NCBI RefSeq assembly: GCF_042427615.1
Contig: NZ_JBHMEZ010000032.1
Span: 124,001 to 188,000 of the forward strand
DNA: 64,000 nt
From: Formosa undariae
GTDB lineage: Bacteria > Bacteroidota > Bacteroidia > Flavobacteriales > Flavobacteriaceae
Direction: 5' to 3'
The notes under the pieces were generated by a model. The model had not been told where the DNA came from, searched no databases, and saw nothing but the letters and a program-made list of their open reading frames with translations. Both the position numbers and the translations under genes were made by a program. This document shows positions 9,083 through 18,443 of this stretch, piece by piece. How positions within the stretch are numbered: the stretch's first letter is position 1; each line of letters opens with the position of its first letter.

Positions 9083-10531
9083 TTAGAATTGGAAATAGAT
9101 AAACTGTTGTGGTTTGGCATAAAAGTAAAAAATACAGAATACAAGTATATAATAAAATCCCCATCTATATTGGCGTTTCCAAGTAAGTCCTAATTTCTCG
9201 ATCGCATATTCGTGTGTTTTCCCAAGCCATTCGATACTCATAAAAATTATAATCCCTAGAAAAACAATTATGGCTCCTGTACGATTTACGAATTCTGGTA
9301 TTGAGAACAACGAGGTTGAGAATATTTCGGTAAGATAACTTACTGCGGTTTGCAAATCGTCTGCTCTAAAAAACACACGGACTAATACTAAAAAGGTAAA
9401 CGTTTTTAAAATTCCGAATAATTCACTTGAACTTGGTAATAGACCATGTGATTCAACTTCTTTTTTGTCAGTGTTCTTTCTTCCCCAAATTATTAACGGT
9501 AAAAAGTGTAATGCATTTATAAGTCCATACACTATAAATTTCCAAGCAGCCCCGTGCCACAATCCGATCACTAAAAAGATTAAAATAGTGTTTCTAATTT
9601 GGAATAGCTTAGAGCCACGGCTTCCGCCTATAGGGATATAAAAATAATCTCTAAACCATGTGGTTAACGAAATGTGCCACCGTCTCCAAAACTCGCCAAT
9701 ATTTCTGGAAAAATATGGAAATGCGAAATTCTTAGATAGATTGAAACCGAATAATCTAGATACTCCAATAGCAATATCAGAATATCCTGAAAAGTCACAA
9801 TAAATTTGAATGGTGAAGAAAAAAGCACCAATTAACAAGGTACTTCCCGAATAGGCTTCGTGATTTCCAAAAAACTCATCTACAAAAATGGCACAGTTAT
9901 CGGCGATTACCATTTTTTTAAACAGTCCCCAAAGCACTTGTTTTAATCCGTCTACAACTTTATCGAAATCGAATTTACGTCTCACTTCAAACTGAGGTAA
10001 TAAATCTCTAGCGCGCTCTATTGGTCCTGCAACCAACTGCGGAAAGAAACTAACAAAAGCCATAAAACTCACAAAATTTTTAGTCGGTTCTAATTGCTTT
10101 CTATAAATATCGATAGTATAACTTAACGTTTGGAATGTATAAAAACTGATTCCCACAGGAAGAATAATATTTAAAGCGTTATAGCGTAAGTCTCCTCCAA
10201 ATAGAGAAAAGGCTTGAATAAAATTTTCTAGAAAGAAATTGTAATATTTAAAGACTCCCAGTAATCCAAGGTTAATACAAACACTTGTCCATAGCCATAC
10301 TTTTCTTTTAAATATATCTTCTTGTTTGGAGAGCGCCAAGCCTATACAATAATCGACTGTAGTACTAAAAAAAATCAAAGAAAGAAAACGCCAATCCCAC
10401 CAAGCATAAAAAAAATAACTAGCAAGAACAATAAGTATATTCTGAACACCCAATTTAGTATTGCAAACAAACCAATAGAGTATAAAAACTATTGGTAAAA
10501 ACACTGCGAAATCTATGGAGTTGAATAACAT
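9083..10531 (-). CDS. MBOAT family O-acyltransferase (AlgI/DltB-like)
   Basis: A 482-residue polytopic membrane protein. It has the MBOAT signature region FWRRWHISLTTWFRDYFYIP (near residues 278-297) and a second conserved histidine in IGLWHGAAW near 325. Such proteins pass acetyl groups from cytoplasmic acetyl-CoA across the membrane for O-acetylation of polysaccharides. It is the first gene of a five-gene minus-strand operon (MBOAT, SGNH-like, acyltransferase, aminotransferase, flippase) with spacings of 0, 16, -4 and -1 to 0 bases. This ties it to the same polysaccharide. No exact TAnnTTTG box was found just upstream; the closest is TAGCTTTA near 10589-10596. Confidence 0.9.
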   Translation of the reverse strand: MLFNSIDFAVFLPIVFILYWFVCNTKLGVQNILIVLASYFFYAWWDWRFLSLIFFSTTVDYCIGLALSKQEDIFKRKVWLWTSVCINLGLLGVFKYYNFFLENFIQAFSLFGGDLRYNALNIILPVGISFYTFQTLSYTIDIYRKQLEPTKNFVSFMAFVSFFPQLVAGPIERARDLLPQFEVRRKFDFDKVVDGLKQVLWGLFKKMVIADNCAIFVDEFFGNHEAYSGSTLLIGAFFFTIQIYCDFSGYSDIAIGVSRLFGFNLSKNFAFPYFSRNIGEFWRRWHISLTTWFRDYFYIPIGGSRGSKLFQIRNTILIFLVIGLWHGAAWKFIVYGLINALHFLPLIIWGRKNTDKKEVESHGLLPSSSELFGILKTFTFLVLVRVFFRADDLQTAVSYLTEIFSTSLFSIPEFVNRTGAIIVFLGIIIFMSIEWLGKTHEYAIEKLGLTWKRQYRWGFYYILVFCIFYFYAKPQQFIYFQF

Positions 10532-10857
10532 AAAATAATATTCGTCAATATTTCACTCTCGTTTTCAGTAGAAAACTTAAAAATAAAATAAAGCTAGGAC
10601 CTTATAATTTGTGAATCTATAATTAAACAACGAATATAAAAAATTAGCATCGAGTTTCGCTTTATTTAAGCGAGCAATTCCTTTAATAGAAATGGATGAG
10701 AAACTTCTAGATTCAGATCAAATCATTTCTCTAAAAAAATAGCTGGTTAAAATCTTTAAAGATTTAAAACGTAAAATAAAGTAACAAATATTATATTTTA
10801 CATTCCTATTTTCTCTTTTCCTATATCTTTACTAAAAACAACAAACAAGCATAAAAC
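10532..10857. other. Intergenic region with a short coding-like remnant
   Basis: 326 bases between divergent genes. On the plus strand from about 10626 to 10784 a frame reads like the end of a protein (FKRAIPLIEMDEKLLDSD), broken by a TAG at 10739-10741 and continuing as LVKIFKDLKRKIK before a TAA. It has no start codon of its own and I do not recognise the family. It may be a decayed gene end or chance. Promoters for the two divergent genes must also lie here; none matches the consensus exactly. Confidence 0.3.
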
Positions 10858-12147
10858 GTGTCTATTAAACTATCCCAAAAGTTATATAATTACATCATTA
10901 TATCCTCATTTTTAGTTGGTTTTATTATTGTAATTAATAACCCCATATTAATAGTAAATGATTCTGAAGGCTATTTAAATATGGTAATTACTAGATCTGC
11001 GAGTTATCCTATTTTTCTAAATATCATACGCTTTCTTTCTGGTTCTTATTTCAACATTACAACCATAATTCTTCAATATTTGCTGGGTGTTTATTCCATT
11101 TACTTTTTCATTTTTACATTAAAAAAGCACTATAAATTAGAGTTCATTTGGCTAATTTTACTTAATTCCATTTTACTTGTCCCTTATTTATATAATCATA
11201 ATTTAGCAAATGTTTTTCTATCTGAAGCACTCGCATATCCCTTGTATTTAATTACTATTGGGTTGTTTTTAAAGAGCCTTTTTATTTCTAAAATAAATCC
11301 TATTGTAACAGCACTACCTGTACTTTTAATACTTATTCAAACGAGAAGTCAATTTCTGTATTTAGTTCCCTTAGCCATTGGAATTGTATTATGGTTTTGG
11401 TATCAGCAGAAAAAACTAGAACACAAATGGTTATTAGCAATTCTAGTAATATTTCCAATACTAAGCGCTATTACAGACAAAACATATCATAAAATAGCAC
11501 ATAACCACTTTGTTTCTACGCCATGGACCGGAATTCATTTATTAACACCCGCCTTTTTTGTTGCTAATTCCGAAGATTTTTCGATTTATAAATCTGAAAC
11601 AGAACAGGAGTTGTATAAAAATATATACTCAGGTTTGGCCGAAAAACATTTAAATATTCATGAATTTGAAGCGGAATCTCACAGTACTGATGAACTCCAT
11701 ATTTATGTAGAACATTACGCCGAAATCGCAAATTTCACCATTTTACCAATAGGATTGAAACTTGCAGATTCATTGAAAACACAGGATGAAAAATTAATAG
11801 AAGTAGATCTACTCACCAAGAAAATGAGTCTTCCTCTTATTCTTGATAATTTTAAACCTTGGACGAAACTATATTTTAAAAATTTCATCTATGCTTTTGG
11901 TAATGCAAAATACACCTTACTCCTTTTCATAATTTTAATTTTCAGCCTTATAAAAAGTTTAAAAACGAATCAGATGAAATATAAAATTATTCTATTCATT
12001 TCACTTTTAAGCATAGGAAATGTAGCACTAGTATCTATAGGAATGCATACTTTAAAACGTTTTACTTTTTATAATGATTGGGTGTTTTTTCTTATTTTCT
12101 TCATTCTAATAAGTACTAAAAATCTAGTAAACCAACCGAAGCCATGA
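10858..12147 (+). CDS. Polytopic membrane protein of unknown function (possible polymerase or GT-C type)
   Basis: A 429-residue protein starting at GTG (no in-frame ATG nearby). It has roughly 9 to 11 hydrophobic segments: about residues 11-30, 60-85, 95-115, 120-140, 150-178, 190-205 and several after 355. A large hydrophilic loop spans about 215-355. This layout (many TMs plus one big periplasmic loop) resembles Wzy polymerases and GT-C mannosyltransferases, but I see no diagnostic motif. It overlaps the next gene by 4 bases (ATGA), so it is translated together with a polyprenyl-phosphate-type glycosyltransferase. That fits a GT-C enzyme using the lipid-linked sugar made by its partner. Confidence 0.5.
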   Translation: MSIKLSQKLYNYIIISSFLVGFIIVINNPILIVNDSEGYLNMVITRSASYPIFLNIIRFLSGSYFNITTIILQYLLGVYSIYFFIFTLKKHYKLEFIWLILLNSILLVPYLYNHNLANVFLSEALAYPLYLITIGLFLKSLFISKINPIVTALPVLLILIQTRSQFLYLVPLAIGIVLWFWYQQKKLEHKWLLAILVIFPILSAITDKTYHKIAHNHFVSTPWTGIHLLTPAFFVANSEDFSIYKSETEQELYKNIYSGLAEKHLNIHEFEAESHSTDELHIYVEHYAEIANFTILPIGLKLADSLKTQDEKLIEVDLLTKKMSLPLILDNFKPWTKLYFKNFIYAFGNAKYTLLLFIILIFSLIKSLKTNQMKYKIILFISLLSIGNVALVSIGMHTLKRFTFYNDWVFFLIFFILISTKNLVNQPKP

Positions 12148-13295
12148 GTATTGAATTAACGGTAGTGATGCCATGTTTAAATGAAGCTGAAACATTAGCA
12201 ATTTGTATAAAAAAAGCGCAATCTTTTTTTGAAATTCACGGAGTAGAAGGCGAAATCATTATTGCAGATAATGGCAGTACAGATGGGGCTATACAAATTG
12301 CAGAACAACTTAATGCAAAAGTGGTACATGTTACAGAAAAAGGATACGGTAGTGCCTTAAAAGGAGGTATTGAAGCCGCAAAAGGAACATACATTATTAT
12401 GGCCGACGCCGATGATAGTTATGATTTTGCTGCTTTACTCCCCTTTTTAACACAATTACGTGCAGGTTACGATTTGGTTGTAGGTAATAGATTTAAAGGC
12501 GGAATCAAGAAAGGTGCTATGCCTTTTCTACATAAATATCTAGGCAATCCTGTTTTGTCTTTTATTGGTAAATTATTTTATGGAATTAAAATTGGTGACT
12601 TTCACTGCGGACTTAGAGGTTTTTCTAAAGAAGCGTTTCTTAAAATGAATTTAAAGACTTCGGGAATGGAATTTGCTTCAGAAATGATAGTAAAATCTAA
12701 ACTTAAAAATTTAAAAATAACAGAAGTTCCTACAGTTTTATATCCCGATGGAAGAACCCGGAAACCACATTTAAATACTTGGCAGGATGGTTGGAGACAT
12801 TTGCGTTTTTTATCTCTGTACAGTCCGAATTGGTTATTTTTGTATCCCGCAACTTTTCTTATAATCATGGGATTAATTAGCTCGACTCTTCTTATTATAA
12901 ACCCTATTCAAATTGACAATATAATTTTAGATATCCATACTTTACTGTATACATCTAGCTTTGTTTTAATAGGATTTCAGTTTTTAGTTTTTTATTGCTT
13001 AACTAAAATTTATGCGGTAGAAAACGATTTATTACCCAAAAGCAACCGCTACGACACATTGTTTAAATACATTAACTTAGAACGTGGTTTGGTTCTTGGA
13101 GTTTTGATTTTAATTGTAGGTTGCGGATTAAGTTACCACGGATTATATTTATGGAAACGCACTGATTTTGGAAACTTAAATCCAACAAGTACCTTACGAA
13201 TTGTTATTCCGGCAGTATTTACTATTTTACTCGGAATTCAGGTCATTTTATTCAGCCTATTCTTCAGTATACTCGGACTTAAAAAAAATTCATAA
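12144..13295 (+). CDS. Family 2 glycosyltransferase, polyprenyl-phosphate sugar transferase type, with C-terminal membrane domain
   Basis: A 383-residue protein. The N-terminal GT2 domain (about 1-215) shows VVMPCLNEAETL, ADNGSTDG and MADADDSYDF. The C-terminal part has about four membrane segments (near 232-255, 268-290, 312-332, 350-378). This matches DPM1/GtrB/ArnC-like enzymes that load a sugar onto polyprenyl phosphate. Its start overlaps the end of the preceding membrane protein gene, suggesting the pair acts in sequence: charging of the lipid carrier, then transfer outside the membrane. It converges with the small gene at 13306 with only 10 bases between stops. Confidence 0.83.
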   Translation: MSIELTVVMPCLNEAETLAICIKKAQSFFEIHGVEGEIIIADNGSTDGAIQIAEQLNAKVVHVTEKGYGSALKGGIEAAKGTYIIMADADDSYDFAALLPFLTQLRAGYDLVVGNRFKGGIKKGAMPFLHKYLGNPVLSFIGKLFYGIKIGDFHCGLRGFSKEAFLKMNLKTSGMEFASEMIVKSKLKNLKITEVPTVLYPDGRTRKPHLNTWQDGWRHLRFLSLYSPNWLFLYPATFLIIMGLISSTLLIINPIQIDNIILDIHTLLYTSSFVLIGFQFLVFYCLTKIYAVENDLLPKSNRYDTLFKYINLERGLVLGVLILIVGCGLSYHGLYLWKRTDFGNLNPTSTLRIVIPAVFTILLGIQVILFSLFFSILGLKKNS

Positions 13296-13305
13296 ACTGA
13301 AAACA

Positions 13306-13536
13306 TTACTTTTTCTTCACAAATAAATAATAAAAATTAATAAGTATTATGGCACCGTTTGTAATTACTATAGGCCAGGATGTATCTAACATAAAGCCAT
13401 AAGCCACAAAGAATGCACAACCAATAGAATTCACTATTCTTAATTTTACAACATCCTTCATTGTAAAAGAAATTAGTAATACAAAAGAAGCGAAGTAGCC
13501 TATCCATTCCGTTAGCGAAATCCCTAAAACATCCAT
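13306..13536 (-). CDS. Small YgjV-like inner membrane protein
   Basis: A 76-residue protein with three hydrophobic segments (about 9-27, 33-50, 54-72) and a basic C-terminus (VKKK). It resembles the small YgjV-like/LAB_N-type membrane proteins that are widespread in Bacteroidetes and sometimes mislabelled as uroporphyrinogen decarboxylase. Biochemical role unknown. It stands alone between convergent glycosyltransferase and upstream typA, in the same orientation as typA, but the typA terminator lies between them. Confidence 0.6.
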   Translation of the reverse strand: MDVLGISLTEWIGYFASFVLLISFTMKDVVKLRIVNSIGCAFFVAYGFMLDTSWPIVITNGAIILINFYYLFVKKK

Positions 13537-13566
13537 AGTGTCACTTTTAAATTAAAGTATAGAAAA

Positions 13567-13604
13567 CAAAAAAGAGGAACCCAACAAAGGATTCCTCTTT
13601 AAAT
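13567..13604 (-). terminator. Rho-independent terminator of typA
   Basis: Read on the minus strand, AAAGAGGAA pairs with TTCCTCTTT around a 12-base loop and is followed by a run of Ts (TTTTTT). It lies about 40 bases after the typA stop. Confidence 0.7.
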
Positions 13605-13645
13605 ATATTGATAATCTTACAATAACTATTAAAAGTCTGTAAGTA

Positions 13646-15445
13646 TTACATAATTTTATTACGCTTACGATCAACTTCAGATAAGTGAATTTTACGAAGA
13701 CGTAAGAAATGAGGAGTAACTTCTACGTACTCATCTTTTTGGATATATTCTAAAGCTTCTTCTAAAGAGAATTTAATTGCAGGTACAATTTTAGCTTTAT
13801 CATCTGCTCCAGACGAACGTACGTTACTTTGCTTTTTAGCTTTAGTAATGTTAATGTTCATATCATCTTGACGCGAGTTTTCACCAATAACTTGTCCTTC
13901 GTAAATATCTTCTCCTGGTTCAACGAAAAACTTACCTCTATCTTGTAATTTATCGATAGAATAAGGAATAGCTTTACCGTTTTCCATAGATACTAAAGAT
14001 CCTGAAACACGTCCTGGAATAGCTCCTTTTAAGGGTTGGTATTCTTTGTAACGGTGTGCCATAATAGCCTCACCTGCAGTAGCAGTTAATAATTGGTTAC
14101 GTAAACCAATAATACCACGAGAAGGGATCATGAATTCGCATACCATACGATCTCCTTTAGCCTCCATAGATAACAATTCTCCTTTACGTAATGTTACGAA
14201 CTCTACAGCTCTACCCGATACATTTTCTGGAAGATCGATCATTAATTCTTCAATAGGCTCACATTTTACACCATCGATTTCTCTAATGATTACTTGTGGT
14301 TGTCCAATTTGTAATTCGTAACCTTCACGACGCATCGTTTCAATTAAAACTGATAAGTGTAATACGCCACGACCAAAAACCATGAATTTATCTGCACTTC
14401 CAGTTTCACCTAAACGTAATGCTAAGTTTTTCTCTAATTCTTTAGCTAAACGATCTTTAATATGACGAGATGTTACAAACTTTCCGTCTTTACCAAAGAA
14501 AGGCGAATCGTTAATTGTAAACAACATACTCATAGTAGGCTCATCGATAGCAATTGTTTTTAAACCTTCTGGATTTTCAAAATCAGCAACAGTATCACCA
14601 ATTTCAAAGCCTTCAAGACCAACAATCGCACAGATATCTCCTGTTTGAACTTCTTCAACTTTTAAACGTCCTACACCTTCGAAAACGTGTAGTTCTTTAA
14701 TTTTATTTTTAACAACTGAACCATCACGCTTAACTAATGATATGTTTTGGCCCACTTTTAATTCACCTCTTGTTAAACGTCCTATAGCAATACGACCAGT
14801 AAATGAAGAGAAATCTAAAGATGTAATCAACATCTGAGTATTTCCTTCAGTAATTGTCGGAGCTGGAATATGTTCGATAACCATATCTAATAATGGTTCG
14901 ATGTTATCTGTTTCGTTTCTCCAATCATCACTCATCCAGTTGTTCTTTGCAGAACCATATACTGTAGGGAAGTCTAATTGCCATTCTTCTGCACCTAATT
15001 CGAACATTAAGTCGAATACTTTTTCATGTACTTCTTCTGGCGTACAGTTTTCTTTGTCTACTTTATTTACAACAACACAAGGCTTTAAACCTAAGTCGAT
15101 TGCCTTTTGTAATACAAAACGCGTTTGAGGCATAGGCCCTTCAAAAGCATCTACCAATAATAACACACCATCGGCCATGTTTAACACACGCTCTACTTCA
15201 CCACCAAAATCGGCGTGACCAGGAGTATCAATGATATTGATTTTAGTGTCTCTATAAATAACTGAAACGTTTTTAGAAGTAATTGTAATTCCTCTTTCAC
15301 GTTCTAAATCATTATTATCAAGGATTAAGTCTCCTGTATTTTCGTTATCACGAAATAAATGACAGTGGTACATAATTTTGTCAACCAACGTCGTTTTCCC
15401 GTGATCTACGTGTGCAATAATTGCAATGTTTTTAATATTAGCCAT
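13646..15445 (-). CDS. typA: Translational GTPase TypA/BipA
   Basis: A 599-residue protein with all GTPase motifs of the EF-G/BipA family: AHVDHGKTT (P-loop, about residues 11-19), RERGIT (switch I), DTPGHADF (about 73-80) and NKVD (about 127-130). After the beta-barrel domain II come EF-G-like domains III and V and the BipA-specific C-terminal domain (RGIIGLRNQLLTATAGE onward). BipA binds ribosomes and aids 50S assembly and stress adaptation, notably at low temperature. Length is normal for the family. It is monocistronic, with its own promoter at 15469-15476 and terminator downstream. Confidence 0.97.
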   Translation of the reverse strand: MANIKNIAIIAHVDHGKTTLVDKIMYHCHLFRDNENTGDLILDNNDLERERGITITSKNVSVIYRDTKINIIDTPGHADFGGEVERVLNMADGVLLLVDAFEGPMPQTRFVLQKAIDLGLKPCVVVNKVDKENCTPEEVHEKVFDLMFELGAEEWQLDFPTVYGSAKNNWMSDDWRNETDNIEPLLDMVIEHIPAPTITEGNTQMLITSLDFSSFTGRIAIGRLTRGELKVGQNISLVKRDGSVVKNKIKELHVFEGVGRLKVEEVQTGDICAIVGLEGFEIGDTVADFENPEGLKTIAIDEPTMSMLFTINDSPFFGKDGKFVTSRHIKDRLAKELEKNLALRLGETGSADKFMVFGRGVLHLSVLIETMRREGYELQIGQPQVIIREIDGVKCEPIEELMIDLPENVSGRAVEFVTLRKGELLSMEAKGDRMVCEFMIPSRGIIGLRNQLLTATAGEAIMAHRYKEYQPLKGAIPGRVSGSLVSMENGKAIPYSIDKLQDRGKFFVEPGEDIYEGQVIGENSRQDDMNINITKAKKQSNVRSSGADDKAKIVPAIKFSLEEALEYIQKDEYVEVTPHFLRLRKIHLSEVDRKRNKIM

Positions 15446-15468
15446 AATTGATGCCTTATTTAAGCGTG

Positions 15469-15476
15469 CAAATGTA
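15469..15476 (-). promoter_or_regulatory. TAnnTTTG -7 box for typA
   Basis: The minus strand reads TACATTTG, an exact match to the Bacteroidetes -7 consensus, 24 bases upstream of the typA ATG. This predicts a 5' untranslated region of about 15 to 20 bases. No clear -33 TTTG was seen. Confidence 0.5.
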
Positions 15477-15892
15477 CGTTTTATTTTTATAGTATAATGA
15501 TTAAAATGTTATTAATTAATGATATGTTAATCTCATCTCCAATTTATTTACTAACAACCCGCATTAGAACATAAATTAACACCTTACTAATTGCATATCA
15601 AATCATTAAAAAAGCATTAGATAATTGCCAAATACATAATTTCAATGTCGGTTTTTACAACCTGAAGATCATTTTAATAATTTCATCCTTATTATATAGG
15701 TATTCAGCCTCGTAAACACATCAATTTTATCACTTTAATTTTACAATATTCAGTCCCAATTAAACTTTAGTTTTTTTACAAATCGTAATATTATAATCGA
15801 TCCACATTAATTTCAATCGTTTTTCTTAAATTTTAAAACACAATCAATTTAAACTCCTAAACCCACACCTATAAAAGCGTATTAATTTTCCG

Positions 15893-15900
15893 TAACTTTG
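15893..15900 (+). promoter_or_regulatory. TAnnTTTG -7 box for kdsA
   Basis: TAACTTTG matches the consensus exactly and lies 22 bases before the kdsA ATG, so the leader would be only about 15 bases. The kdsA-barrel protein-lipoprotein-GNAT series probably starts here. Confidence 0.55.
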
Positions 15901-15922
15901 TGCCCTAAAAAAATATTAGCAT

Positions 15923-16741
15923 ATGAAACTTTCAGATGTTCCTCAATTAAAATATACAGATTCTAATAACTTCTTCCTGCTTTCTGGGCCATGTGCCATC
16001 GAAGGGGAAGACATGGCATTACGTATTGCCGAAAAAATAGTATCTATCACAGATGCTTTACAAATTCCGTTTGTATTTAAAGGAAGCTTTAAAAAAGCAA
16101 ACCGCAGTAGAATTGATAGTTTTACTGGAATAGGTGACGAAAAAGCATTGAAGATTTTAAAGAAAGTTTCAGACACCTTCAACATCCCAACTGTAACAGA
16201 TATTCATGAAATTTCTGATGCTGCTATGGCTGCCGAATATGTAGATGTCTTACAAATTCCAGCGTTTTTAGTACGCCAAACAGATTTACTTGTTGCTGCT
16301 GCCGAAACAGGAAAAGTAATCAACTTAAAGAAAGGACAATTTATGAGTCCTGAAGCGATGAAACATGCCGTGCAAAAGGTAAAAGATTCTGGAAACGATA
16401 AAGCGTGGATTACAGATCGCGGAACCATGTTTGGGTATCAAGATATGATAGTCGATTTTAGAGGAATCCCAACCATGCGCCAATATGCACCTACAGTTTT
16501 AGATGTTACGCATTCACTGCAACAACCAAATCAAACAAGTGGTGTTACAGGTGGAAGGCCTGATATGATTGAAACCATTGCAAGAGCTGGAATTGTAAAT
16601 AACGTTGATGGATTGTTTATTGAAACCCATTTCGACCCAGCAAATGCAAAAAGTGACGGCGCAAACATGTTACATTTAGACCACTTAGAAGGTTTATTAA
16701 AACATCTTGTTGCGATTAGAAAGACTATAACTGCGTTTTAA
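15923..16741 (+). CDS. kdsA: 3-deoxy-8-phosphooctulonate synthase (Kdo-8-P synthase)
   Basis: A 272-residue TIM-barrel enzyme condensing arabinose-5-phosphate with phosphoenolpyruvate to Kdo-8-phosphate, the first committed step to the Kdo sugar of LPS. Family motifs are SGPCAIEG, FKGSFKKANR (PEP binding) and ETHFDPANAKSD. The cysteine at residue 24 in GPCAIE is the metal ligand of class II, metal-dependent enzymes; class I enzymes such as that of E. coli have Asn there. Length is typical. It lies downstream of an exact -7 box and begins a plus-strand run of four genes with 2 to 18 base gaps. Confidence 0.96.
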   Translation: MKLSDVPQLKYTDSNNFFLLSGPCAIEGEDMALRIAEKIVSITDALQIPFVFKGSFKKANRSRIDSFTGIGDEKALKILKKVSDTFNIPTVTDIHEISDAAMAAEYVDVLQIPAFLVRQTDLLVAAAETGKVINLKKGQFMSPEAMKHAVQKVKDSGNDKAWITDRGTMFGYQDMIVDFRGIPTMRQYAPTVLDVTHSLQQPNQTSGVTGGRPDMIETIARAGIVNNVDGLFIETHFDPANAKSDGANMLHLDHLEGLLKHLVAIRKTITAF

Positions 16742-16758
16742 ATTTAGACTCCATTTTA

Positions 16759-17616
16759 ATGAAAATAAAGACTATTATATTTTTAATAGGAAGTATTCTA
16801 TTGCCCTTATTAAACTTAAATGCTCAGAGTGCAGACACTCTAAAATACACTTCCTCTAACAAAGGTAAATTCTTTGTAAGTTGGGGCGGAAATCGAGATA
16901 CTTATTCTAAATCGGATATTACGTTTACGGGTGACGACTATAATTTCACACTGTACGATGTAGATGCTCACGACAAACCTAAAGGTTGGCATGTAGACTA
17001 TATAAATCCAACTCGTATGACCATACCCCAAACTAATTTTAGATTGGGATATTTTATTAGTGATCACTATGCGATTACAGCGAGTTTAGACCACATGAAG
17101 TATGTGATGACGAATAACCAAGTAGTTCGTGGAAATGGATATATTGACATCCCAGAAGGCGATGAAAGTGCTATTTACAACAATACCTTTAGAGACGATC
17201 CCGTGTATTTAAATGAAGGCTTTCTAACCTTCGAACATACCGATGGTTTAAATTACGTACATTTAGAAGTTGCGAGGTATGATGATATTTCTAGCCTTTT
17301 CGGAATTAATAACACCGATGTGTTTCAAGTTAATTTAACAGAATCTGTTGGTGGTGGTGTTTTATATCCAAAAACCAATGCCAAACTTTTAGTTTACGAT
17401 CGTTACGATGAATTCCATATTGCGGGATATGGCCTTTCTGCTAGCGCAGGTTTAAACCTGACCTTCTTTAAACACTTTTTTATTCAAGCCGATTTAAAAG
17501 GTGGTTTTATAAACATGCCAGACATTCGTACAACTAATAATCCAACAGATCGCGCATCTCAGCACTTTTTCTTTGGAGAAACCATATTATCCATTGGTGG
17601 AATTTTTAGACTCTAA
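16759..17616 (+). CDS. Predicted outer membrane beta-barrel protein
   Basis: A 285-residue protein with a Sec signal peptide (residues 1-22, cleavage after NAQ). The mature part has alternating hydrophobic strands such as NFRLGYFISDHYAITASLDHMKYV and FFIQADLKGGF, and ends in a phenylalanine-containing strand (SIGGIFRL), as barrel proteins do. I do not recognise a specific family or ligand. It follows kdsA by 17 bases and precedes a lipoprotein gene by 18, so it is probably expressed with the envelope genes. Function unknown. Confidence 0.6.
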   Translation: MKIKTIIFLIGSILLPLLNLNAQSADTLKYTSSNKGKFFVSWGGNRDTYSKSDITFTGDDYNFTLYDVDAHDKPKGWHVDYINPTRMTIPQTNFRLGYFISDHYAITASLDHMKYVMTNNQVVRGNGYIDIPEGDESAIYNNTFRDDPVYLNEGFLTFEHTDGLNYVHLEVARYDDISSLFGINNTDVFQVNLTESVGGGVLYPKTNAKLLVYDRYDEFHIAGYGLSASAGLNLTFFKHFFIQADLKGGFINMPDIRTTNNPTDRASQHFFFGETILSIGGIFRL

Positions 17617-17634
17617 TTTTTGATATTCTAACTT

Positions 17635-18441
17635 ATGACGTTCTTAAAAAACAGTCTTGCATTTCTCCTATTGGTTACATTTTTTAGTTGCGGACAATCG
17701 AAAAAAGAAAGCGTAAATTCGACTTTAGCGGTTAACGATTCTACTGATAACGCAATAAAAACGGCTATAAATAAAGCACCAAGAAGTAACGCTACACCGT
17801 TTTTTAAAAGCTTAGGAACAACTCCTAACTGGGAACTTCTACTAACACAAGATGCCATTCAATTTTCATTGCAAGATGAAGATTTTAGTTTCCCTTTGCC
17901 AAACCCCATTTTGGCAGCAGATGCTAATGTAAAAATGTATCGTACGGAAACTGAATCTGCACAAATTAAGATTCAGATTTCAATGACTGAATGTACAGAC
18001 TCAGAATCTAAACCACATCCATATACGGTTTCAATAGATTTTAAAAAAAATACTGATGTCGATTTCACTGCTCTTAAAGGTTGTGGTGACTATATTACAG
18101 ACTATCGCTTGCACGATATTTGGGTTTTAGAATCAATTAACGATGAAAAAGTAACGAGAGATCAATTCACTAAAGAATTACCTAATTTGGAAATTAACAG
18201 CAGTGAAAATTCATTTATGGGTTATGCCGGTTGTAACACTATGCGTGGTTCTATTTTTTCTGAACAATCTAAAATTCGTTTTAAACAAATTATAACGACT
18301 CGTAAAATGTGTCTGCCAACAAATAAAGAAGTTCAATTTATAAAAGAGTTAGAACGTAGCACACAATTTAAAATTGAAAACCTTCGTTTATATTTATCTA
18401 ATCCCGACGGAAACACACTAACATTTAAAAAAGTAGATTAA
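17635..18441 (+). CDS. META/HslJ-domain lipoprotein
   Basis: A 268-residue lipoprotein. The signal ends in a lipobox with Cys19 (TFFSCG). Residues about 50-155 resemble the COG3650-type domain often found before META domains. Residues about 160-265 form a META (DUF306/HslJ) domain: DIWVLESINDEKV ... NSFMGYAGCNTMRGS ... TTRKMCLP. META-domain proteins are envelope proteins linked to stress and heat-shock or novobiocin resistance; the molecular function is unsettled. The absence of the +2 Asp suggests sorting to the outer membrane by proteobacterial rules, which may not hold here. Confidence 0.78.
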   Translation: MTFLKNSLAFLLLVTFFSCGQSKKESVNSTLAVNDSTDNAIKTAINKAPRSNATPFFKSLGTTPNWELLLTQDAIQFSLQDEDFSFPLPNPILAADANVKMYRTETESAQIKIQISMTECTDSESKPHPYTVSIDFKKNTDVDFTALKGCGDYITDYRLHDIWVLESINDEKVTRDQFTKELPNLEINSSENSFMGYAGCNTMRGSIFSEQSKIRFKQIITTRKMCLPTNKEVQFIKELERSTQFKIENLRLYLSNPDGNTLTFKKVD

Positions 18442-18443
18442 TT

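Larger units (their letters stand above)
15446..15922. other. Divergent intergenic region between typA and kdsA
   Basis: 477 bases of very AT-rich sequence. It contains the typA -7 box at its left end and the kdsA -7 box at its right end. I see no open reading frame of note, no RNA gene and no strong hairpin in the middle 400 bases. Confidence 0.6.
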
